Below are positions 54,324-64,000 of a stretch of DNA of 64,000 nucleotides, piece after piece. This DNA comes from Blasia pusilla (lineage: Eukaryota; Marchantiophyta; Marchantiopsida; Blasiales): the NCBI GenBank assembly GCA_050084515.1, contig CM114272.1, positions 41,478,001-41,542,000 on the forward strand, written 5' to 3'. The notes beneath the pieces are model-generated. The model did not search any database and was not told the DNA's origin. It was given only the letters and a program-made list of their open reading frames with translations. Numbering within the stretch: position 1 is the first letter of the stretch; each line of letters opens with the position of its first letter. Made by a program: the position numbers and the translations under genes.

Positions 54324-57300
54324 CTTGACCATACATAAATCTTGGATCTTCTATCTTTATGCATAAGGCTTCTCTAATCTACCTTCATCATCCATCGTAT
54401 TTCCTCCTATGATCATTTTTGGTTTTGATCATAACTCCTAATATCCATTGGTCTATTTCATAAATTTGGGAATTGGAGTTGCTCGTTCTTTTATTTCCTA
54501 CCTTCAATATTGATATCCTCTAGATTATTATGTTCCAACGGATGTTGGACTACGCCTAACCCACCGGATCTGACACACTCCAGATCTGATGTCACTTGCT
54601 CCTTCCCACTAGAGACTTGATTGATACCTCCCCTCTATGACTAACAATCTCTGGATCTGTGTTGTCACTTGTACCTTCCAACTAAGGATTCGACTCATAT
54701 CCATTGCAAAAACTTTTTTCTTCAAAAATTTCACTCTAACTTCTATTTTTATCCCTTTAGTTATAAAAATTGAATTTACTTTATGAATATCCGTGCTCTA
54801 TCTTACTTCCTCTCTGTTTGCATAAATTATCTTGTATTCATCCTTGCTTTATCTTGCTTCTTCTCCATTCACCTCTACCTTACATACGTCTTGGGTCTCG
54901 GCTAGTGTGGGCATCACAAACTTAGGTGAGTCGATGTCCTTGTCAACTTGAGTTGTCTCCCACCCCCTAAAGACACCATAGGTTAATCATTGGGTTTGAA
55001 TCCAGCAATGCCATAGGTTTTGGTTTAGTCCTTTCTGCTTACATCTTAGCCAACACCAACCTAATTTATCCCAAAGTGCATTGAAAATAGCTAAGTCTAT
55101 GACGCTCACACTAGTAGGGACCCGAGAAGAGAGTCATGATTGTGGGTCTAAGGAGGAAAGACCTTCATATGACCCACCAAAGTTGCAACCTAAACTAGCT
55201 AGTCGCGAGACTAGGAAGGGCGACTGAACCAACTGAGGGATTAATGATAGGTGAGATGCGCACATGTCATGTGACAAGCCTTATGTGAGAAAGAGGCATA
55301 GCTAATAGCGAGTACAAGACAAGCCAAGCAAGGTTTTAGACCTTGGAGCCAAGTGCCGAGTCAAGGTTAAAAATCAAGGAATACATTAGTGGTCAATACT
55401 AGCGAGACGCCATGAGATTAGTCACAAAACACAAAGGGTGAAAAGACAACCATGAGACGCCAAATAGGGAGTCAAGACTGGCGCTAGACATGAGACACAT
55501 AAAACACGGGTCCGAGATCCAAGATGAGTTTGGGAAGCCAAGAGCTGCATAAGTTGCAAGAGGCCTCCGCCAAGCCATCTTGCTGGACAACTAGTCAAGC
55601 GTTCGTCCGTGCGTCACGAACCACATTTGGGTTCAGGCCCAAGGAGAAAAATGGGAAAGGTGGGGTTTTCTTGGAGAACCCTAGAAGTACATACAAGGAG
55701 GGACACTCTTCCTCTCTACCTACTCAAGCCTTTGAAACAATATTTAACCTTGATGCGTGTTTGGCCCTCGCTGCAATCTCGACCCCAACTCTGTCATAAA
55801 GAAAAAATCCTCAAGTCAGCAAGTTGTACTCCCTCATTGCTAACGATACTCAAACCTCCTTGATATGCGGTGTGGGTACAACGATACAATGCAGCACTAA
55901 TGGCTCAGAACGGCTCCAAGCGGTAGCCACTTGGTGATGGGATGCGACACGCAATGGCATCCCCTTCATCATAAAAAATACATGCTTTGCTCCCCAAGGA
56001 TGGTGCAGATCCGCAATCAAGACGGTGTTGTGCGACTACGAGTGGCCCATCGCGGCTACGAGCGTCACGACATAATACTCGATCGTCATCAAGCAGCTAC
56101 CAATCACGAAGCATAGCAAAGCTGACAAGAAACTCAAACCCCATCAATCAGAAGATCATCTATCATCGCTAGACGGTACTCGCAGCTAGTCAGTGCGAGT
56201 CGGTTGACGCCAAAATAATTGCATTGGTCCTGTTGATGTTGAAGGTATAAAACGGCGATCGCCAAACTAGTCTTAACATTGATTGTTGACCAACTCTTTG
56301 TATCAAACTTGGAAATGATTGAATAACTGAACACGGATCATAGCTAATGGCGGTAATGGTCGCATAGCAACAACGAAGACATTTAATGTGCATCAAATGA
56401 TAACTCGCTAGTAGTTGACGGCCAGCCACCAGAAAACTAGTTGGATGTCATAGTTGGTCATCCGTGGATGAAGTAATGGAAGCCAGACCTACTACGCAAT
56501 TGGGCGTGGCCGGATCTTGAGTTGTCGCAGCTAGAGGCCGACGGCCTGGCAACCAAGCAGCTTTTTTAGTGACAGCAGTAATAACCAACAACTAGTGGAT
56601 GTCGTCGCCTTCAAGACCGAGGGGATGCGCCATAGTAGGGCGATGGTGATAGCTGACCATGTTAGGCCCCTCTAGCAATCTGCCAAACTTGATCGCAGCC
56701 CGTGAGTGGCGGCTTATACACGGTGCTTAGGCTGATAGCACAATATGCCACAACAGGTTGGTGGCGACATGGTAACTAGTTCATCACAAAATGGAGGGGC
56801 TCTATATTTTGCATTAATTGGGTATCGTTTCAAACTGTGTTGGATTTAAACACTAAACTAATGAAAGATTATATCAAAATAGTAAGTAAAGTCAAAGATT
56901 AACCTTTATGGTTATCACGCAAATGTTTACGAATATCATAACATAAATGATGATGTGTGTGGATTCAAAATAATCATAGGTATAGAACAATAATTATATA
57001 CTTTCAATACTGATTGAGTAACACAAATCAATGTCGTTTTTGTATCATAACTTCTTGAATAAAGTAATAAGATGATTTATTATATTCTTACTTGCCATGC
57101 ATTGTAATGGTAATGATTATTTAATGGAAATACTGCCATATGATAAAAATTATTATTAATTATTATTTGGTGGTAGATCTCAATTAATCCATTTTTTACT
57201 TCCATTGAATTTGTTTTCTTTATCGATGTATGCATACTAAATTAAAATGTCATATTTACATTGGAAGGATCTTCATTTTCATAAATATAAAATAGATGAA

Positions 57301-57940
57301 TAACATTAAATAAAAAATAAGAAACCATATATTAATTGAGCACATTGTATTACATAAATATTGTATTACGAATCTTTACATGGAGAACTTGCTAATGAAT
57401 TGTATTGAATCATGAAATAGAATCTGTGAAGCCAATGTGCATTTATTCCTTTAAAATAAATAATGTATCCACACAAAATATACAACAAGCTTATGAAAGC
57501 ATTTTATTTGCAACTATGTAATACACCAACATACCAAAAGTTGTTGTTTCTAAAAAAATGTCTTGGCATCTATGTGATTAATGAAGCTCCATTGACAAAA
57601 CCATAATTCTTGCTCGAGCCATTCTACGATAGTGCGAAGAGAAATGTTGCCTCAAGCCTTGAAGGGTAGTCTAAGTTCAGACAAAAAAGGAGTGGTCAAG
57701 GCAATGGTGCCAGCAGCATCACTCTAGAGCTGATCAAGTGTGTCATTCATGTTGGAGTCCTAGCAAGAGAGCGAGCAATCATGCTGCACGGACACTGATT
57801 CAGCCTTGCACTTCCACTCATAAAATTCTATTTCCATATTGGTGGAGGGAAACAATTTGAGATAGTTATTCTGCCTCCTCTTTTTGTGTCTTTCCTTGGA
57901 ACTTTCTAGAATTTCATTCACCTCCAATATCTATTCTTGA
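54324..57940. other. long stretch without a recognised gene
   Basis: It includes an AT-rich part (56,770-57,560). Short frames at 55,524-55,863 and 56,134-56,429 have no family resemblance. Decayed transposon DNA is likely, but no terminus or motif was found. Confidence 0.4.
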
Positions 57941-58470
57941 TTTGCTTTAGATCTCATTTGGATCATCTTCGACTTTGGCAATTTTTAACACAAGTTTTCT
58001 CTTCAATGGCAACTATTGATTTCTATTTCCATTTATTCAACTGCACCCCCGCTGAAGCAAGATATTGCAAGGCTATATCTATTTTCTTGTTCAACTCCAA
58101 TTGCACATCCTCTACGTGCTATTTCAATTGTTGTGCATTCTGCTAGCCTTCCAACGCCTTGTTAGAAGGGGCCTGAAGATCTTCCTTGAGTGATCCTCAT
58201 TCCAGAGTAGCTGATCTGGATATTTCTTTCCGTTTTTCCACCTCAACTTCCAATACATTCATCATGGACACATACAATAAGATTTCCCCTTCCTTTCCTC
58301 TCAACTATCTTTCTAGCTTTGTCACGTCTTTCCAGAGCTTGCATATGCCTTTCTAGACCAAGCATACGTGAGTTAGGAACACCAAAGATACTCCCAAAAA
58401 TATCAAAATTGCTAGTAATTTTGAAATCATCATTGGGCGGTTTGCTCAACCAAATCAAATAGGCCAATAA
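57941..58470 (-). pseudogene. decayed coiled-coil, possible CACTA accessory gene
   Basis: Minus strand: DIFGSIFGVPNSRMLGLERH then MQALERRDKARKIVERKG (58,440-58,290). Further on come EVEVEKRKEIS and VEDVQLELNKKIDIALQYL (to about 57,990), separated by stops. The spacing (a G..GxxxSR segment and then heptad-like coiled coil) resembles the tail of Transposase_24 proteins. The resemblance is weak. Confidence 0.3.
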
Positions 58471-59339
58471 GAGGTGTGAAATTAAAATCTATTGGCTACA
58501 TGCAATGTAAGAAGAACTATAGATTCATAAACTACAACTTACGATAGCTTCTAACTTGCTTTCTACTTTCTAGTTGTATGCAAATTTTGATCCACACAAT
58601 GGAAACATCCAAGAAGGAAATCATACTCGTGCAAGGACAGAGAAGAAGGGCTCTCCATATGATATATGAAATCAGTCCCAATCTTAAGCAACATTGAAAT
58701 CTTATCTTATTGGAATTTTTTGTTGCTTGTGCCACCGCCCTCAACCACATAGGTCTTCACCAGGTACACAGAGAACTCCAATGCAACAATTGAATGGATA
58801 ATAACATCATTAGAAACCAAGTGTCTCCATACATGTCACATCAATAACAAAAACTTCATAATTTACAAAGCTTGTAATAAAATTAAGGGTCTGGAAAGCA
58901 ATCCTTCCATACTCTTGCGACCTTCATCCATGAGGTTGGCCAAATGTAGGTTGTAATCAGAAAGATAAATGAGCTTTGACCTTAGAAGGCCACCAATTAT
59001 TTCCCGATTAAATTTTCTCTCTTCATTTGAATATATCACAAGTTTCCAGACCTCTAAGATTCTAATCCATCACAAATCCCACAAAAGAAAGTCCTTCAAA
59101 GCAATCATTTCCTCATAGCCCATATGTACCTGTAGGAATATCCAAAGTCATTAGAGTAGGAAATTGTAATTATCCAACCATTTAGCTCTTTAACCGCACG
59201 CTTGCAAACATCTTGGATAGCCTCCAAAATTGCTAACTGGGCTAATACATGTAGATGGCTTGTCGTGCTCTCATACAAGGGCTTGAAACCCTACTCCAAG
59301 ATCCACAGACATTTCAATAAGAATTGTTAGTTTGAAAAA
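58471..59339. other. no recognised feature up to the gypsy insertion
   Basis: AT-rich with short frames only. It ends in TTTGAAAAA directly before the TGTCATGACC terminus of the next gypsy copy. Confidence 0.35.
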
Positions 59340-61211
59340 TGTCATGACCATACGGATTATGTCATAGAGTATAGTGTGCTAATAGAGGCCATACCTTATG
59401 TAGGACCATAGTGGCTAGGTAGAGATGCGATTTCATACATAGGGTTGGGGGTTACTCAATTGGGGGTGACTTTCCCAGTAGGGCCCGCTCTTAGGTTGGA
59501 GGATATAGTGTGGAGTGTACCCAAAGAACAGTCAATTCTTTGAGTTGAGCCTATTGCGTTGGGAGTTAGCCTTGGTAGTGAGTAGAGCTCTTGGCTATGG
59601 AGTTTCTCGCAAGCTTCGACCTAGATTCTCCCATCGTGGAGTGGGTTTGGCTCAATTGTATATGATTCTATACATGTTTTATGACAGTAGGTCTTTCACG
59701 GATTTCACTCAAAGAAGTGGAGTAGATCGATTGTAGCTTTGATTGTGGATCAGTAGGATCTGGTTAGGGCTGATTGTGTACTCACCCGTGGATGTTTGTG
59801 GCTTGTGGCCTATGTTGGAGGTAGGAATCTGGTGCATTTTTGGTAGGGAAATAAGAGCCTTGCTAAGAGCTTTCCAACGTGCTTTAGATCGCCGGATTTC
59901 GTCAAGGGAGTTGGAAGTTATCAAGGATTGAAGATTCTGGTTCGTGTTCGACGGTTTTATGATGGGAAGAGCTTGGAGTGCGGAAGCTTTGTTGAAGTTT
60001 ATCCAAATCGGGTGAGAGGTTCCTGTTGCTACTTGTATTTTGATCTCATGTGAAGCTATTTGCTCGAGTGTGTGGAGCGTTGCGGATTTCTGCGTGCATG
60101 AAATTGGGCGGAAGCGCTGTTGGATTTGCGATTTTGGAGGTGTATGGATATCAAGTTTGTCTGATTTTTAGCTCGGAGTACATAGCTCAGTTGTAGCTAA
60201 TTTTTTGTGGAGAGATAACCATGGTGGTCAATTGAATTCTGGTTGAAACATATTCAATTTTGGTCAAGGATTTGTGGAGTAATTGTTGATCAAAATTTCA
60301 CGGACTAGCTCAAGGTCAAGACAGCGGATCGGAGGGGCTGGTTGGTTGGTGACTTGTTCATTGTTGGAGACGCCTATCCCATTGGGGGTGCCTTGGTTGG
60401 GCCTCTCTCTCCATAGCGGAGCATGGCGAAGCGTGGCGAACGGGGCATGTCTCGGCGTTTTGAGGCTTCGAGGCAACTCGTGGTAGCTCTGGGCGAGTGG
60501 GCGTGAGAGGCGGAGTAAGGAGGAAGGAGCAAGCAAGCAAGCTTGCTTGCTTGGGTGTGAGGCAGTTTTTGCAGGATTTGTGATTTGAGTGTTGCATAAT
60601 TGGTCACTCATCTTTGGGCTATTCTGCCTGGAAGACGCTTAACTGCTGAGTTCTTAACTATGCCAGTGTACACACTGTTGTAGCTAATTTGGTGCTATTC
60701 GGAGAGATGTTAGGCGCTTTATGCATCTCAGGTTTTTGGTTGATGGACCTCTAGCGCATAGTACGGTGTAGCCTCTCCATGCAGGTGATATTTTCAGGTG
60801 CTGCGAGTTCGACTAGCACGTCATCGATCCACGGCGGAGTAGCTATTGCGTTAGAATTTTGTGGTGGGTTTTGTGGATTCAAGGGGCGCCACATTTGTGG
60901 ATTGTGTTACCTTGATTTCCATTTGCGATTGGAGGGTTGTCGTTGGACTTCCTGTGTTTGGATCCCCTCCATCGTTGCTTCTTGCTTGCGCGCCCATTGT
61001 TAGGGTGGACACTGATTTCCAGAGTAGTGTTACTCCTGTGTGCTACCGGTAGTGAGGCTGGAGTGATGACCAGTAGACCGTGGGAGGCTTCTTGTGGTGA
61101 TGACAGGTTAGGTTGCCTACACCCATAGCTAGTAGAGCTAGAATAGTATAGCGACATCGACGTCACTTGGTTACTTAGTGGTGGTAATTTGGTGGTGGGG
61201 CGGCATCGGCG

Positions 61212-62600
61212 TTGGTCATCACGGAGGTGCCTAGTGGTCTAGTTGGGGACCGTGGTGCGGACAGTGGTGGTTTCACACGGAGTGGATGTAGGTATCGGCT
61301 ACCTTTTCCACTTCCGATGGTTGATGAAGAGGAGGACGAGGGTGTTCCAAACACCGAGTCTTCTACGTTGTTATCGAGTGTTGCAGGTCCATTGATTTGG
61401 GACATGGACGGGATATATGGGGCCATGAAGGGCCCACGACGATACTCGGGTGCAATGGGCACCATTGAGTTGGAGGACTTCATGCAGGAATTTGATACGT
61501 GGTGTGATATGCGGATGTTATGAACGCATGCGTTGTTTACACCCTTCTTGGCTTGGAAGGGTTGTTTCAAAGACTTGGAGGGACCATCCATGGATGATTA
61601 GCATGAGTTTAGGAAGGACCATGTTGCTGAGATTGAGGCGTGGAGACAATATTGGTCTCCAGGCTATGTGTGTATCACCCATGGTGGTATTGGTAGTAGT
61701 GCTCCTACTATGCCGGCCCACCGCGTTGCGTGGTGCAGTATGAGCCGGAGTGGGGGTACCAGTGGAGGTACCCATGGAGGTACAGTGGGGGTACTAGTGG
61801 AGGTACTAGTGCCCCACCATTGTTCAGCCCGGTTGCAGAGTTCTTCAAGAGTTTGAAGAAGAACTATCAGGGAGTGAAGACAGAGAAGTTGAGGAGTCTT
61901 CAAGAATTTGAGCGGAAGACTGGTGAGAGTCTTTGTGAGGCATACACTCGTATGCGACGCTTGATTTCAGTTATCCAGGGTGTGACTGAGGCTCAGGTAG
62001 TCCAATTTTGGTATGGGATCTTGAACAAAGAGTTGCGCCGCAGGGTACGTGATGCTACTCTTATGAGTGATGATTCACCCACATTGACCCATGTGATTGC
62101 TCTATCTGAGAAGATTGAGCTTAACATGGTGAAGGAGAGAGTGGTAACATCCGCATTCAATAGGGATACAACTACTACTTCTCGTGTTCAGCAGCCCAAC
62201 TCACAGTCTCGTAGTAGTGGTGGTGGTAGTAGTAGTGGGAGTCGTGGGGCGTACACACGACCTTTGTCAGGTCCTAGAGGGACACTTGCGCAGAGACCAT
62301 TTCCTTCATTTGCTACCCCGTAGCAAGGACAGTCATGTTGGACATGTGGAGGTGATCATATTAGGAAGTTTTGCCCCCAAGAGGATGGGAGACGGACTTT
62401 GGAGGATGGGCCTCAGTCGGCCCCAACTCAGTGTGATCATTGCGAGAGACCAGGTCATCCTCGAGAGCGTTGCTTTGATATTCATCCAGAGTTGAGATCA
62501 GGTCGCGGCCATGGTGGAGTAGCTCCGAGAGGCCGAGGTGGTAGAGGTGGACCAGTGGTTGGAGAGCCTACGGTGGCTACCCCTACCACTATGACAGAGT
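61212..62600 (+). pseudogene. gag of the second gypsy copy
   Basis: Frame-broken near 61,521 and 61,600, then open from 61,730 to 62,323: EFFKSLKKNYQGVKTEKL, TGESLCEAYTRM, VVQFWYGILNKELRRRVRD, LTHVIALSEKIELNMV. Two zinc knuckles follow: CWTCGGDHIRKFC near 62,338 and CDHCERPGHPRERC near 62,432. A stop lies between them at 62,321. Where the first copy is frameshifted (25,585) this one is open, so the breaks are copy-specific. Confidence 0.75.
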
Positions 62601-62805
62601 CGCCTATGGTCGCCAGGATTGAGCAGTTGGAGCAGAGTTGGCTACTATTCTATTGGTATCCAAAGATAGATCAAGTTCGGGAGCAGGGGCTTCCACCTCT
62701 TATGGAGGGGATGATCTCTCTTATATGGCGAGTGCAGCACAGGTTGAGGCATCAACTGCAGTTATGAGAGGAGCCACTTGAGCGTCAGAGCCACGTGGTG
62801 CTACT

Positions 62806-63592
62806 GTGGAGTTGGACCCACAGAGGGGTGAGGTTGGGAGGCAGGCTAGGCTTCCCCAATCATTCTTGTTGTATGAGGTGCTTAGGACTCCATCCATGGT
62901 TCCTACGCAGCCTATTGAGCCGACAGTGGGGACTGAGGCATCTACATCGCGTGTAGTAGATACGGATGCAGCATCTAGTGCAATATTGCGGATGGCAACT
63001 TTAGTGTTGGGATCCCCATTGTTTTCGGCCACGGAGCTGATGGCTTTAGGAGTTAACTTAGCTCCTGTATTTTAGCTAGCAGCCACGTTGTGTGAATGTG
63101 GGGGCGTTACTGCTACACGTGTTGAGGTGGATGAGGGTGCACGTATTATGGTGGAGCGACCCTCTATGTCAGGTGTAGCATTAAGTACCAGTGCTACTTG
63201 GCATGCAGCAGCGGCGAAGATGGATGCATTACCAGCCCGGCCAGCCATTGATCGAGAGGCTTACACTGGTGTATGTATGTTGGACAACCGGAGTGGGATA
63301 TTCGATTGGTGAGTCCTCTGAACGGATGTATAGACCATATAGAGTCTTGTTAGACTCTGGTGCCCAACCTTTGATGCTGGGAAAGGCGGCATGTATTGGT
63401 TTGGATATTCGGAGATCAAAGCTTGAGCCTTGCCCATTCCAGATTCAAACATCACTTGGAGGAGCCAATGATAGGTCTCAATTCATGACACAGGAGAAGT
63501 TTTCTGTACAGTTGAGACCAGATCATGCGACTGATAGCTCCCGCTGGGACTACGCAATGGTCACATCGCCAGAGTCGCATGCGATGTACTAG
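62806..63592 (+). pseudogene. protease region of the second gypsy copy
   Basis: Matches 26,410-27,180 of the first copy. The retropepsin-like LLDSGAQPLMLGKAA is at about 63,343-63,390 and intact. Stops at 63,073 and near 63,310 and a frameshift near 63,545 break the frame. Confidence 0.7.
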
Positions 63593-64000
63593 TTGGAGGA
63601 GCGATGATTGTACCCGATGGGTTTTCATATGGATTATCGGGTCGAGAGCAGCGTCTTCTAGACCTGGTTGGCAGTACGGGGATGGACGTATGAGCCAAGT
63701 TCTTGTGAGATTTATTTATGGGGCTCGACCAGGAGGATCTTCCCCAATGGTGTTAGCATCTGTGGTTGGTTTTAGTGGAGTAGTCACTTGGCCAGGAGAC
63801 TTTTTGGAGGGTAATGTTTCTGCTATGGATTCTCCTGTGCATGAGGAGATAGAGGAGGTCCCTATTTTTGCAGCATTGGCATCCTCATCGTTGGATGTGC
63901 CACTTTGGAGTTCAGGCGGTGCACTACGGCAGAGGCGATCGCCTAGTGCAGAGGCTTGGTATGAGGTGTTATACCTCACGAGGAAGAGGAGGCCCCACGG

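Larger units (their letters stand above)
59340..64000 (+). mobile_element. second copy of the methyltransferase-type gypsy element, cut by the window end
   Basis: It starts TGTCATGACCATACGG and follows 22,918-27,600 throughout (terminal block 59,340-59,706, leader to 61,211, Gag, protease). No mini-copy precedes it, so the terminal block joined directly to the leader is the normal 5' structure. The window ends at the position equivalent to ~27,600 of the first copy, about 80 bases before methyltransferase motif I. Confidence 0.85.

Overview
The window looks like nuclear DNA of a streptophyte, most probably a land plant outside the flowering plants. The evidence is a plant-type histone H2A.X gene with one phase-0 intron and a C-terminal SQEF motif, a plant PWWP-domain gene of eight GT-AG exons, and plant-type CACTA, Helitron, Ty1/copia and Ty3/gypsy elements. 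The species is not identifiable from sequence alone; the non-angiosperm guess is inference from the unusual retroelements.

Layout. 1-13.6 kb is a cluster of partly decayed, unrecognised or poorly recognised genes: three copies of a SWIM zinc-finger gene, a gene resembling a permuted (beta-class) N4/N6 amino-methyltransferase with altered catalytic motifs, and a Cys-rich gene. A short palindromic repeat (arms GCAACCCGTC / GACGGGTTGC) is scattered through this cluster, including inside an intron, and part of it is built into a 67-bp tandem array. I did not notice it elsewhere in the window.

13.7-34.6 kb reads as the remains of one large CACTA (En/Spm) element on the minus strand (TNP2-like and Transposase_24-like genes). 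It has been entered by an LTR element whose PBS matches tRNA-Asp, by a solo-LTR-like sequence with a TCTT duplication, and by a 9.67-kb gypsy element flanked by AAGT. The gypsy element is the highlight. Its Gag/protease polyprotein is fused to a C5-cytosine DNA methyltransferase (motifs I, IV with PCQ, VI with ENV, VIII, and IX/X after one stop codon), and its integrase ends in a PHD finger. It lacks conventional LTRs. A second copy enters at 59,340 and runs off the window just before its methyltransferase. A related antisense gag fragment lies at 2.0-3.0 kb.

34.6-36.0 kb holds a Helitron helicase fragment and a duplicated piece of TNP2. The host genes follow: H2A.X on the plus strand (36,953-37,623) and, tail to tail with it, the PWWP gene on the minus strand (49,749 down to 38,822). 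The first intron of the PWWP gene, about 7.9 kb, contains a LINE interrupted by a copia remnant, a second LINE copy and a LINE tail. 51.2-53.1 kb is a non-LTR element with a possible C-terminal restriction-like endonuclease. 53.1-59.3 kb is mostly featureless AT-rich DNA with a 59-bp tandem repeat and a decayed transposase-like gene.

How the parts relate. H2A.X (DNA damage signalling) and the PWWP protein (chromatin reader) are ordinary host chromatin genes. The gypsy element independently carries a DNA methyltransferase and a histone-reader finger, so it may be able to influence its own chromatin state. That link is inference.
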